Positions 34,938 to 41,976 are shown, counted from the first letter of the stretch. The stretch: DNA of 64,000 nt from an uncultured Clostridia bacterium (GCA_947383835.1 CANDEV010000009.1:45916-109915); one strand, 5' to 3'. Program-made: numbers and translations. Notes: generated by a model from the letters alone, not told the origin.

Positions 34938-35010
34938 ATGAAGAACCCGAGGCAGCACCCTCGGGTTCTTTCGTTTGCGTGTCACTGTGAACACATAGTA
35001 TCTTTTCTTA
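34938..35010 (-). ncRNA. Candidate small RNA upstream of rpmH
   Basis: A strong promoter (35017-35045) points into about 70 bases that end in a perfect 12-bp stem, AAGAACCCGAGG and its complement. A second near-palindrome, GTGTTCACAGTGACAC, lies in the middle. No ORF longer than a few codons is present. The T-run after the stem is weak on this strand. It may be an independent small RNA or an extra rpmH leader promoter with an attenuator. Confidence 0.4.
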
Positions 35011-35016
35011 TGCTTA

Positions 35017-35045
35017 ATTATACACCCGATTTTATTATTTGTCAA
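35017..35045 (-). promoter_or_regulatory. Strong promoter of the candidate small RNA
   Basis: On the minus strand TTGACA and TATAAT are separated by exactly 17 bases. Confidence 0.7.
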
Positions 35046-35144
35046 GCAATTTATTTTCCGTCGATTTGCACAAACTAATGTCGTACTAGTATGGTATGTA
35101 TGTGTGTTTTGTGCATGAATTTTTATTTTTCCAACCATTTTTTA

Positions 35145-35173
35145 TTGACATAAAAACAACTATTATATATAAT
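35145..35173 (+). promoter_or_regulatory. Promoter of the small conserved gene at 35203
   Basis: TTGACA and TATAAT are separated by 17 bases, 29 bases before the start codon. Confidence 0.75.
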
Positions 35174-35202
35174 ATAAAAAAAGTTAAAAAGGAGAATCAA
35201 CT

Positions 35203-35484
35203 ATGAAAAACATTATAAGAGAGTATTTCTTTTCGGATATATGCGAATACTGCGACGCGCACGAGATACCGAAGAGAAAAACCGAAGCGTTCGAGACCCG
35301 CGACGAGGCGCTGGAGATGCTGAAAAAACGTCTAAGCACCAACGATTTTGAACTTTTTGAGGAGTACATTGAAGCCTGCGACGTTATCAACAGCGAGGAC
35401 GCATATTACGCCTTTATCTGCGGGATAAGAGCTGCGATTCAAGTCCTCGCCGAAGCTTTTGCGGCGGGAAGTATCGTCAGATGA
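35203..35484 (+). CDS. Small conserved protein of unknown function, paralogue of the gene at 2682
   Basis: A 93-residue charged helical protein. It shares the EYFFSDICEYCDAHEIP N-terminus pattern and the DAYYAFICGIRAAIQVLAEA C-terminal block with the 89-residue protein at 2682-2951, with similar spacing. It has a strong promoter and an AAAAAGGAG ribosome site, so it is a real gene. Its end overlaps the convergent nadB stop by eight bases. Function is unknown; DUF6809 is a possible family assignment from memory. Confidence 0.75.
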   Translation: MKNIIREYFFSDICEYCDAHEIPKRKTEAFETRDEALEMLKKRLSTNDFELFEEYIEACDVINSEDAYYAFICGIRAAIQVLAEAFAAGSIVR

Positions 35485-36940
35485 CCTCTTTTAAAATAAG
35501 GTACGCCACCGTCGCAAGGGACTTGGCTTCAACATAATTGTGATCCACCGCAAAATCCCCTTCTTCAAGCATGGTCTTTATCTCCGAAATGCGCTCGAAG
35601 CCCGACAAAGCCTCCTGCATATTCGGGATAACAAAATATGACCGCTGCATGATATGGCGGATCTCCGTCCGTATTCCCTGCGGTATGGGCACGGCTGTCC
35701 CGCTGACGGGGAAATCTCCGCTTTCAAGCTTATCCAATTCATAATCTTTATTGTTTTCTATACGGTTTGCAATATCAAGCGCAGCCTGTCTGCCGAAAAC
35801 CAACGCCTCCAAAAGCGAATTTGAGGCAAGCCGGTTGTTGCCGTGTACGCCTGTGTGGGAGCATTCGCCCACGGCGTAAAGACCCTCGATAGAGGTCATG
35901 GCATGGGTGCTGACATTTATGCCGCCCATAAGGTAGTGCTGACATGGATAAATGGGTATCATATCCTTAGTCATGTCAATGCCCTGGCTAAGCAGGTACT
36001 TATATATCATGGGGAAACGGTTTTTAAGGAAATCCGCGTCCTTGTGGGTAATGTCAAGATAAAATTCGTCCGAATCAAGCCGTCTGCCCTCGGTAACTAT
36101 AGCATGGGAAACAACGTCCCGCGGAGCAAGCTCCAGCCGTTCGTCGTAGTTCTGCATAAAGCGTTCGCCGCGGCAGTTTTTCAGGTACGCTCCCTCGCCC
36201 CGAACCGCCTCGGAAATAAGGAAACATTCGCGTGTGTGCTTATTATTGAAAGCCGTGGGGTGGAACTGTATAAGGGACAGATTTTTTATATTCGCGCCCA
36301 TTTCATAGGCAAATGTAATGCCGTCCCCCGTGGCAATGGCGGAATTTGTTGTAAAGTCATAGACCCTGCCTATACCGCCTGTTGCAAGGATAAAATAACG
36401 GCTGTTGTACGCCGCATGGACGCCGTCCGCCGAAATATCCGCCGAAAAGCCTGTGGAGGTACGCTTTATCCCGCAGAGCAGGGCGTTCTCCATAATGTCC
36501 ACGTTGGACATATTTTTGACTGTCTCCTGAAGCTTTGTGGTTATCTCAAAGCCTGTTGAATCCTTGTGGTGGAATATCCTGCGGCGGGAGTGTCCCCCCT
36601 CCAGAGTGCGGTGTAGGTTGCCCTGCTCGTCGCGGTCGAAGTCCACGCCCAGAGAAATGATCTTCTCTATTTCGTGGGCAGCCTCGTTCACAAGTATTTT
36701 TAAGCTGTCGGGATTGTTTTTGAAGCCTCCCGCAATAAGGGTATCGTTGGTATGGAGCTGGGTGCTGTCGTCCTCGGGCTGATAGACTGCGGCAATACCG
36801 CCCTGCGCCAGAGCGGAGTTGCAAAGTATAAGCTCCCGCTTTGTTATAAGCAGCACCTTCAGGTCTGCGGGCAGGTTTATAGCGGAGTAGAGACCTCCTG
36901 CGCCTGCGCCTGCGATAATAACATCATAATTTTTTGACAT
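35477..36940 (-). CDS. nadB: L-aspartate oxidase
   Basis: NadB oxidises aspartate to iminoaspartate for NAD synthesis, with FAD. The 487 residues show the FAD motif DVIIAGAGAGGLYSAINLPA, ALAQGGIAAVYQPEDD, GGHSRRRIFHHKDSTG, the substrate loop IQFHPTAF, and VGECSHTGVHGNNRLASNSL. It is shorter than Escherichia coli NadB (540) because the C-terminal helical domain is reduced. nadA and nadC are not adjacent. A fumarate reductase-like role is less likely given the HRTLEGGHSRRR segment. Confidence 0.92.
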   Translation of the reverse strand: MSKNYDVIIAGAGAGGLYSAINLPADLKVLLITKRELILCNSALAQGGIAAVYQPEDDSTQLHTNDTLIAGGFKNNPDSLKILVNEAAHEIEKIISLGVDFDRDEQGNLHRTLEGGHSRRRIFHHKDSTGFEITTKLQETVKNMSNVDIMENALLCGIKRTSTGFSADISADGVHAAYNSRYFILATGGIGRVYDFTTNSAIATGDGITFAYEMGANIKNLSLIQFHPTAFNNKHTRECFLISEAVRGEGAYLKNCRGERFMQNYDERLELAPRDVVSHAIVTEGRRLDSDEFYLDITHKDADFLKNRFPMIYKYLLSQGIDMTKDMIPIYPCQHYLMGGINVSTHAMTSIEGLYAVGECSHTGVHGNNRLASNSLLEALVFGRQAALDIANRIENNKDYELDKLESGDFPVSGTAVPIPQGIRTEIRHIMQRSYFVIPNMQEALSGFERISEIKTMLEEGDFAVDHNYVEAKSLATVAYLILKEVI

Positions 36941-37068
36941 AATTATTCCTTCAATCTTATGGAAATTTTTATAGTCTAATGGTTATTATAGCATATAATT
37001 ATTAACAAATCAAGACAAGAGGATTTAAAAGAAGATTTTTCTTTTTGGTTGATTTTTGCCGCAAACCC

Positions 37069-37097
37069 TTGACATAAGTCCATAATAATGGTATAAT
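37069..37097 (+). promoter_or_regulatory. Promoter of secDF
   Basis: TTGACA and TATAAT are separated by 17 bases, about 47 bases before secD. Confidence 0.78.
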
Positions 37098-37144
37098 AAA
37101 ATGATAATTTCTGCCGATATATCGGCATTACAGGAGGTAAAATC

Positions 37145-38557
37145 GTGAGAAAGGTTAAAAAGCCTGTCTTTTTTATCGTTTTTGCGCTGATAATTATTTT
37201 CGCGGCATCGGTGATTTTCGGCGTTACAACTTATTACGGCGATATCAAGACAGTTTACGTCAAGGGCGCGCAGAATATCCGCTTCGGTATCGACATCAAG
37301 GGCGGCGTTGACGTTACATTTACTCCCCCCGAGGGTATTGACGCCGAAGACGAACAGCTTGACGCTGCAAAGGAAGTTATAGTACAGCGTATGATAAAGC
37401 TTGGTATTACGGACTACGAAAGCTATATCGACTACAATAACGACCGTATTATCGTCCGTTTCCCATGGAAAGAGGGCGAGGCGAATTTCGACCCCGAATC
37501 CGCCGTTAAGGAGCTGGGCGAGACTGCCGAGCTGACCTTCCGCGAGGGCTACGAGGTTGACGACCTGGGCGCGCCTACAGGCATTACCGCAGAAAGCGTT
37601 ATCCTTGTGGGTTCCGATGTTCAGGAGGCTTACGCCGCTTACACGCAGGACAGCAATAACAATCTGGAATGGCTTGTAAGCCTTAATCTTACCGACGAGG
37701 GCGCAAAGAAATTTGCGGAGGCTACCGAAAGGCTTTACGCCGAAAACGGAGTTATCTCCATTTGGATGGACGATACCTGCTTCTCTTATCCGAGAGTTTC
37801 CGCGGTCATCACCGACGGTCGGGCTACCATTTCGGGCAATTTCGACGCGGAAAGCGCAAAGTCCCTTGCGGACAAGATAAATTCGGGTGCGCTGCCCTTT
37901 AAGCTTGTTACTGCAAGCTTTTCAACGATCTCCCCCAGCCTCGGCACAGGCGCGCTTGAAGCCATGGTCATAGCGGGACTTATCGCATTCGCCTTTATTG
38001 CGGTGTTTATGATAGCATTGTACCGTCTCCCCGGCGCGGTTGCGGTGGTTTCCCTTATCGGACAGGTAGCGGGTACGCTGGCGTTTATCTCCGGATACTT
38101 CGGATTTATGAACGGCTCGATACTGACTATCCCCGGTATCGCGGGTATTATCCTTGCTGTCGGAATGGGCGTTGACGCTAACATCATCACCTCCGAGCGT
38201 ATCAAGGAGGAGCTTGCAAACGGCAAGACCCTTGACGGCTCTATCGAGTCGGGCTTCAAGAGAGCCTTTTCCGCGATTTTGGACGGCAACGTTACCATGA
38301 TACTGGTTGCGATAATCCTCATGGGCGCGTTCGGTACTCCCGACAGTGTTTTTGCAAAGCTTCTTCACTTTGTATTCTTTATGTTCGGACCGTCCACAGC
38401 GGGTACTATCTACTCATTCGGCTTCACACTTCTGACAGGCGTTGCGCTGAACCTTTTCTTCGGAGTGTTCTGTTCAAGGCTCATGCTTGCTTCGCTGTCG
38501 AAATTCAAGGCTATGAGAAATCCCAAGCTTTACGGAGGAGGCGCTGCAAATGAATAA
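37145..38557 (+). CDS. secD: Protein translocase subunit SecD
   Basis: SecD with SecF uses proton flow to help Sec-dependent export. The 470 residues have one N-terminal membrane helix, an extracellular P1-type domain (IRFGIDIKGGVDVTFTPPEG) and five C-terminal membrane helices with IPGIAGIILAVGMGVDANII. It starts at GTG behind AGGAGG. It overlaps secF by eight bases. Confidence 0.96.
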   Translation: MRKVKKPVFFIVFALIIIFAASVIFGVTTYYGDIKTVYVKGAQNIRFGIDIKGGVDVTFTPPEGIDAEDEQLDAAKEVIVQRMIKLGITDYESYIDYNNDRIIVRFPWKEGEANFDPESAVKELGETAELTFREGYEVDDLGAPTGITAESVILVGSDVQEAYAAYTQDSNNNLEWLVSLNLTDEGAKKFAEATERLYAENGVISIWMDDTCFSYPRVSAVITDGRATISGNFDAESAKSLADKINSGALPFKLVTASFSTISPSLGTGALEAMVIAGLIAFAFIAVFMIALYRLPGAVAVVSLIGQVAGTLAFISGYFGFMNGSILTIPGIAGIILAVGMGVDANIITSERIKEELANGKTLDGSIESGFKRAFSAILDGNVTMILVAIILMGAFGTPDSVFAKLLHFVFFMFGPSTAGTIYSFGFTLLTGVALNLFFGVFCSRLMLASLSKFKAMRNPKLYGGGAANE

Positions 38558-39500
38558 GTATAAATTTGACTTTGTGGGCAATAAAAAAATATACTTTATA
38601 ATTTCGGCTGTAGCTATTGCCGTGTCGATCTTGTCCACCTTTATTTTCGGCGCAAATCTTGACATTCAGTTCAAGGGCGGTACTATCCTCACCTACGTTT
38701 ATGACGGCGAGCTTGACCAAGGTCAGTTTGAAAGCGACGCTACCGCCGCTCTGGACGGTATCGGTGTAAATTCCACCGTAGGCGAGGACTTCTCCACGGG
38801 CAGGAACAACATTCAGCTTTCCCTTATCTCAAACAGCGGACTGACCTCTGACAAGCAGTTTGAGCTGACAAATACCCTTACCGAAAAATACGCGGCAAAC
38901 AATATCGAGCTTATCGAGTCCTCGGACGTTTCCCCCTCCTCGGGTAAGGAATTTTTCCTGAAGTGTCTTGTTGCGGTACTGCTTTCATTTATCGTGCTTG
39001 TAATTTACATCGCGATACGATTTAAGAATATCGGCGGCTGGCTTGCGGGCGTGTGCGCTATTGCCGCGCTGCTCCACGACTGTATTATTGTGTATGGCAC
39101 GTTCATCATCTGCCATATGTCTATCAACGCAAACTTTATGGCGGTGGTACTGACGATACTGGGTTACTCTATCAACAATACTATCGTAATTTACGACCGT
39201 ATACGTGAGAATGAGACCCTGTACAGAAAGTCCAAGAGCCGCAATGAAATTGTTAATATGAGCATTAACCAGTCCCTGACCCGTTCGATAAATACCTCCA
39301 TTACAACAATTGTTGCAATGCTGGCGGTAACTATCGTAGCGGCGGTTTACGGAGTAACGTCCATTATCTCTTTCTCCCTTCCTATGATGATAGGTATGAT
39401 AGCGGGCGCGTACTCGTCGGTATGCTTCACCTGTCCGCTTTGGGTAACTTTGGAGGACAAACTGCATAAGGGCGGCAAGGCGAAAAAGGCTAAGGCATAG
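38550..39500 (+). CDS. secF: Protein translocase subunit SecF
   Basis: A 316-residue partner of SecD with six membrane helices. The family motifs FIFGANLDIQFKGGTILTY and GYSINNTIVIYDRIREN are intact. It starts inside the end of secD behind GGAGGAGG, so the pair is coupled. A basic Lys-rich tail ends the protein. Confidence 0.96.
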   Translation: MNKYKFDFVGNKKIYFIISAVAIAVSILSTFIFGANLDIQFKGGTILTYVYDGELDQGQFESDATAALDGIGVNSTVGEDFSTGRNNIQLSLISNSGLTSDKQFELTNTLTEKYAANNIELIESSDVSPSSGKEFFLKCLVAVLLSFIVLVIYIAIRFKNIGGWLAGVCAIAALLHDCIIVYGTFIICHMSINANFMAVVLTILGYSINNTIVIYDRIRENETLYRKSKSRNEIVNMSINQSLTRSINTSITTIVAMLAVTIVAAVYGVTSIISFSLPMMIGMIAGAYSSVCFTCPLWVTLEDKLHKGGKAKKAKA

Positions 39501-39501
39501 C

Positions 39502-39580
39502 GGGGAAGCGGGGAGCCCCCGCGGGCAGTAAGGCTTATAGGGGAAGTTACATTAATAGGGGCTTGTCAAGCCTCTTACAA
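39502..39580. repeat. Degraded family E repeat after secF
   Basis: GCGGGGAGCCCCCGCGGGCA is clear; the second GC-rich arm is reduced to AGGGGCTTGTCAAGCCTCTT. It starts two bases after the secF stop codon. Confidence 0.65.
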
Positions 39581-39616
39581 TGTAACGTTAAAGTTAAAAG
39601 ATTTGGAGGAACTGTT

Positions 39617-39982
39617 ATGGAATTTATTAAATCGTCCGAAATAAAGGCAATGTCCAACCCCGGCGTTGTTTCAAGACAGCTTCTCAATCCCGAAAACTCG
39701 GAGAGCAAGCGGGTCACTATCACAGAGGTACACCTTGAGGTCGGAGCAAGTCAGCCCCGCCATATCCATGAAGCTTCGGAGCAGATCTGGTACGCCGTAA
39801 AGGGCAGCGGAAAGCTCCTGCTTGCGGACGACAAGGAGCAGCCTTTCACAGCGGGGGACGTTGTTCGGTTTGCGGACAAGGACGTCCACGGTCTGAAAAA
39901 TGACGGGGACGGGGAGTTTGTTTATATTTCCGTTACTGCTCCGCCGATAAATTTTGGGTACGCATATCAAAATAAAAATTAA
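39617..39982 (+). CDS. Cupin domain protein
   Basis: A 121-residue single-domain cupin. Metal-binding motifs are visible in VGASQPRHIHEASEQIWYAV (two His, one Glu) and ADKDVHGLKNDGDG (His). The ATG at 39617 is chosen because TTGGAGGAAC precedes it. Such proteins bind small molecules or sugars or protect against oxidants; no substrate can be assigned. It appears monocistronic. Confidence 0.85.
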   Translation: MEFIKSSEIKAMSNPGVVSRQLLNPENSESKRVTITEVHLEVGASQPRHIHEASEQIWYAVKGSGKLLLADDKEQPFTAGDVVRFADKDVHGLKNDGDGEFVYISVTAPPINFGYAYQNKN

Positions 39983-40049
39983 ACTTTTGCGGCGGACATA
40001 AATTGTCTGCCGCTGTTTTTTATCAAATATAAAAAGCGTTTGCCAAGAG

Positions 40050-40078
40050 TTGACAAACGCCGAAAAATGTGATATTAT
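40050..40078 (+). promoter_or_regulatory. Promoter of the type I toxin-like gene
   Basis: TTGACA and TATTAT are separated by 17 bases. A leader of about 80 bases follows. In it CTCCCCTTTCC can pair with the GAGGGGGA ribosome site and hide it. Confidence 0.7.
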
Positions 40079-40166
40079 GGGTATGAGTCCGAAGCAAGAG
40101 TATTTCTTGTTTTGCGGAGGCGGTTGCTCCCCTTTCCCATTACATATGAGAGGGGGAATGATAACT

Positions 40167-40274
40167 ATGGAGACAAATATCAGTTTATCCGATTTATTGC
40201 TTTTTGCAAATTTGTTGACAGATGTTATTACTCTCTGCTACGTTGTTTTTAGCAATAGAAACAACAAAAAGTAG
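40167..40274 (+). CDS. Small hydrophobic holin-like type I toxin candidate
   Basis: A 35-residue peptide, METNISLSDLLLFANLLTDV followed by ITLCYVVFSNRNNKK: one membrane helix and a short basic/Asn-rich tail. This matches the holin-like toxin group (Hol_Tox type) of Firmicutes type I systems. The ATG at 40167 is ten bases after AGGGGG; ATGs at 40158 and 40146 are less well placed. A convergent promoter downstream would make an RNA complementary to the 3' part of this mRNA. Toxicity is inferred, not shown. Confidence 0.7.
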   Translation: METNISLSDLLLFANLLTDVITLCYVVFSNRNNKK

Positions 40275-40285
40275 CGAGAGAAAGC

Positions 40286-40390
40286 AATAACCGCCAAAGC
40301 TTCCGACGGCTGGCGGTTATTTTACTGTTCTAAACCGGGGAGCGACCCGATCCGCAGACAAGCCACAGCTTTTGTGTAGGGCTCCCTTTT
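40286..40390 (-). ncRNA. Candidate antisense RNA (type I antitoxin)
   Basis: The minus-strand promoter at 40397-40425 predicts a start near 40390. The RNA would run about 100 bases and end at the hairpin AATAACCGCC/GGCGGTTATT (40286-40321) followed by GCTTTCTCTC. All of it is complementary to the 3' untranslated part of the toxin mRNA, which reaches the terminator at 40338-40394. This is the layout of 3'-overlapping systems such as txpA/RatA and bsrG/SR4. Confidence 0.65.
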
Positions 40391-40394
40391 TATT
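40338..40394 (+). terminator. Terminator of the toxin mRNA
   Basis: GGGAGC and GCTCCC pair across a structured loop containing a CACA/TGTG stem, followed by CTTTTTATTT. Confidence 0.75.
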
Positions 40395-40396
40395 TA

Positions 40397-40425
40397 AGTA
40401 TAGCATATTTTTTGTGTGATGTCAA
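40397..40425 (-). promoter_or_regulatory. Promoter of the antisense RNA
   Basis: On the minus strand TTGACA and TATACT are separated by exactly 17 bases. There is no ORF downstream on that strand. Confidence 0.75.
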
Positions 40426-40539
40426 GAAATTTTTTTACCTTACGGAAATTAATTTTGCATTATATGTGCGGCGGTGTTCCGATTTGAGATGATTTTTTCT
40501 CCGCAATAGAAATATTTGCATTTTGTGCAAATTTACATA

Positions 40540-40568
40540 TTGACATGATGATAAAATGGTGATATAAT
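40540..40568 (+). promoter_or_regulatory. Promoter of ribbon-helix-helix gene 1
   Basis: TTGACA and TATAAT are separated by 17 bases. Unlike the promoters of genes 2-4, no clear inverted repeat surrounds the -10 box. Confidence 0.75.
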
Positions 40569-40592
40569 GTGTATATAACAAGGAGGTGAATT

Positions 40593-40745
40593 ATGTCTCC
40601 ACGCGAAAAGTCAAATTCGGAACGTATCAACGTCTTTTTTTCACCCGAGGTTTTGAGCAGGCTTAAAACGCTTGCCGCCGAAAAGGGAACAACAGTAAGC
40701 GGATTGGTGCGAATGATAGTTCTTGAATTTCTGGCACAAAAATAA
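40593..40745 (+). CDS. Ribbon-helix-helix (CopG/Arc-like) protein, array gene 1
   Basis: A 50-residue protein, MSPREKSNSERINVFFSPEV then LSRLKTLAAEKGTTVSGLVR and MIVLEFLAQK. The order is a short N-terminal strand (ERINVFF) followed by two helices with the turn GTTVSGLVR, as in CopG/Arc repressors. AGGAGGTGAATT precedes the ATG. It is the first of four tandem units and the most diverged (MSPREK instead of MSPRTGRP). A likely DNA-binding autorepressor; no toxin partner is fused or adjacent. Confidence 0.78.
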   Translation: MSPREKSNSERINVFFSPEVLSRLKTLAAEKGTTVSGLVRMIVLEFLAQK

Positions 40746-40790
40746 AAGCACCCGACCTCTCGCAAAGAAACTCAGGTGCTTACCGCAACA

Positions 40791-40841
40791 GACAAAAAGT
40801 CTATTCCAAAATTTATTATACATTGGAAAGCTCTTTTTGTC
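40791..40841. repeat. Shared 51-bp hairpin of the array, copy 1
   Basis: GACAAAAAG and CTTTTTGTC form the outer stem and TTCCAA/TTGGAA the inner stem around AATTTATTATACA. Nearly identical copies follow each of the four genes (40791, 41184, 41573, 41977). Each is preceded by a gene-specific hairpin; here it is AAGCACC/GGTGCTT. Confidence 0.85.
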
Positions 40842-40908
40842 AAGACATCAAATGCCAATTTATATAAAAATGTATTTTGTTTTTAGGCATTTTTACATAT
40901 TGACTTAT

Positions 40909-40942
40909 GTGTCACCGTATGTTATTATAATTACGGTGACAC
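40909..40942 (+). promoter_or_regulatory. Promoter and 11-bp inverted-repeat operator of array gene 2
   Basis: GTGTCACCGTA (40909) and TACGGTGACAC (40932) are perfect inverted arms around the -10 region TATTAT (40923). TTGACT at 40900 is the -35 box at 17 bases. The arrangement suggests autorepression. Confidence 0.78.
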
Positions 40943-40960
40943 AGAAATGAGGTGATTTTA

Positions 40961-41137
40961 ACGTCTCCAAGAACAGGCAGACCTACTACAGACCCCAAAA
41001 CGCATGAAACACGCATACGTATGTCTGATGAAGATATACGGCTTCTTGAATATTGCGTAAAGGAAACGGGACTTACCAAGGCGGAAATCATTCGTCAAGG
41101 TATAAGAGAGGTTTACGCCAAATTAGAAAAGAAATAA
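40961..41137 (+). CDS. Ribbon-helix-helix protein, array gene 2, with a probable ACG start
   Basis: A 58-residue protein by homology: (M)SPRTGRPTTDPKTHETRIR then MSDEDIRLLEYCVKETGLTK, AEIIRQGIREVYAKLEKK. Genes 3 and 4 begin TTG-TCG-CCA and GTG-TCG-CCA six to eight bases after GAGGTGA; here the same position reads ACG-TCT-CCA. An in-frame GTG at 40952 is part of the ribosome site itself and is an unlikely start. The protein is otherwise an intact strand-helix-helix repressor. The alternative is ATT at 40955. Confidence 0.72.
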   Translation, partial: TSPRTGRPTTDPKTHETRIRMSDEDIRLLEYCVKETGLTKAEIIRQGIREVYAKLEKK

Positions 41138-41174
41138 CGTAAACCGCTACCAACCACAGCACGGTTTACGTTAT
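41134..41174 (+). terminator. Hairpin after array gene 2
   Basis: ATAACGTAAACCG and CGGTTTACGTTAT form a 13-bp stem starting at the stop codon. Similar hairpins follow genes 3 and 4. The shared 51-bp hairpin with its T-run (41184-41234) comes next. Confidence 0.75.
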
Positions 41175-41183
41175 CCGAAAACA

Positions 41184-41234
41184 GACAAAAAGCCTGTTCC
41201 AAAATTTATTATACATTGGAACGCTTTTTTTGTC
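41184..41234. repeat. Shared 51-bp hairpin of the array, copy 2
   Basis: GACAAAAAG...CTTTTTTTGTC outer stem and TTCCAA/TTGGAA inner stem. The sequence after it (CAAGACATCAAATGCCAATT and on to TTGACT) is nearly the same as after copy 1. Confidence 0.85.
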
Positions 41235-41292
41235 AAGACATCAAATGCCAATTTGTATAAAAATGTATTTTGTTTTTAGGCATTTTTACATA

Positions 41293-41337
41293 TTGACTTT
41301 TGTATGACAATAATATATAATTATGTATGACAAAAGT
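41293..41337 (+). promoter_or_regulatory. Promoter and operator of array gene 3
   Basis: TTGACT (41293) and TATAAT (41316) are 17 bases apart. ACTTTTG (41296) and CAAAAGT (41331) are inverted, and TGTATGACA is directly repeated at 41301 and 41324, 23 bases apart, on either side of the -10 box. The sequence differs from the operators of genes 2 and 4. Confidence 0.72.
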
Positions 41338-41352
41338 GGGAGGTGAAAAATT

Positions 41353-41526
41353 TTGTCGCCAAGAACAGGTCGTCCCACCGATAATCCCAAAGGCGAACGG
41401 CTTTCTATAAGGATTGACAATGAATGTTCCGAAATACTTACAGAGTATTGCCAAAAAAACAATGTCAATAAAGGCGAGGCTGTAAGAGAGGGCATTAAAA
41501 GGTTGAAAGACGATGAAAAAAAATAA
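41353..41526 (+). CDS. Ribbon-helix-helix protein, array gene 3
   Basis: A 57-residue protein starting at TTG: MSPRTGRPTDNPKGERLSIR then IDNECSEILTEYCQKNNVNK, GEAVREGIKRLKDDEKK. RLSIRID is the DNA-contact strand. It keeps the MSPRTGRP arm found in genes 2 and 4. It follows GGAGGTGAAAAA. It is too short for most gene callers' limits but has a promoter, ribosome site, operator and terminators of its own. Confidence 0.8.
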   Translation: MSPRTGRPTDNPKGERLSIRIDNECSEILTEYCQKNNVNKGEAVREGIKRLKDDEKK

Positions 41527-41564
41527 CGTAAACTGTCACCGACCAAAGCTACAGTTTACGTTAT
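41523..41564 (+). terminator. Hairpin after array gene 3
   Basis: ATAACGTAAACTG and CAGTTTACGTTAT pair over the stop codon. It corresponds to the hairpins at 41134 and 41927, with compensating changes in the stem (CCG/CGG to CTG/CAG). Confidence 0.75.
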
Positions 41565-41572
41565 CCGCAACA

Positions 41573-41623
41573 GACAAAAAGTCCGTTCCAAAATTCATTA
41601 TACATTGGAAAGCTCTTTTTGTC
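41573..41623. repeat. Shared 51-bp hairpin of the array, copy 3
   Basis: GACAAAAAG...CTTTTTGTC with the TTCCAA/TTGGAA inner stem. The downstream spacer is more diverged than after copies 1 and 2. Confidence 0.85.
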
Positions 41624-41684
41624 AATACACGAAACAAATGACAAATTGCATAAAAAAACATTGTAATTTTGTGTGATTTAAGTA

Positions 41685-41734
41685 TTGATTTTTTGAATAC
41701 CAAAATGTATAATGTATTTAGTGGTATTCAAAAA
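41685..41734 (+). promoter_or_regulatory. Promoter and 12-bp inverted-repeat operator of array gene 4
   Basis: TTGATT (41685) and TATAAT (41708) are 17 bases apart. TTTTTGAATACC (41690) and GGTATTCAAAAA (41723) are perfect inverted arms on either side of the -10 box. Confidence 0.8.
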
Positions 41735-41747
41735 GTGAGGTGATAAG

Positions 41748-41930
41748 GTGTCGCCACGAACAGGCAGACCAAAATCCGAAAATCCTAAAGCAACGCAGTT
41801 GGCTGTACGTCTCGACGCTGAAACATTAAAACAGCTTGACGAGGTTGCAGAAAAAAATGCCGAGACGAGGGTACAAACAATACGGCGCGGAATTAAGGTA
41901 TTACATTCGGATTTGGAAAAAAAGAAATAA
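41748..41930 (+). CDS. Ribbon-helix-helix protein, array gene 4
   Basis: A 60-residue protein starting at GTG: MSPRTGRPKSENPKATQLAV then RLDAETLKQLDEVAEKNAET, RVQTIRRGIKVLHSDLEKKK. QLAVRLD is the contact strand, and the helix-helix part is closest to the MetJ/Arc type. GAGGTGATAAG provides the ribosome site. It is the last repressor before the small gene at 42050, and may control that gene by read-through. Confidence 0.8.
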   Translation: MSPRTGRPKSENPKATQLAVRLDAETLKQLDEVAEKNAETRVQTIRRGIKVLHSDLEKKK

Positions 41931-41968
41931 CGTAAACCGTCACAAACCAAAGCTACAGTTTACGTTAT
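41927..41968 (+). terminator. Hairpin after array gene 4
   Basis: ATAACGTAAACCGT and ACAGTTTACGTTAT form an imperfect 13-bp stem that starts at the stop codon. Confidence 0.7.
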
Positions 41969-41976
41969 ACCAAACA

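Noticed and set aside
34773..35202. Replication origin beside rpmH
   Set aside because: No DnaA boxes or dnaA gene were seen; the gap instead holds promoters and a hairpin.
35843..36559. Plus-strand frame of 238 codons opposite nadB
   Set aside because: Antisense shadow of nadB with no start signals.
40080..40146. Upstream extension of the toxin ORF to 40050
   Set aside because: It would place the start on the -35 box of the predicted promoter and lacks a ribosome site; the ATG at 40167 fits better.
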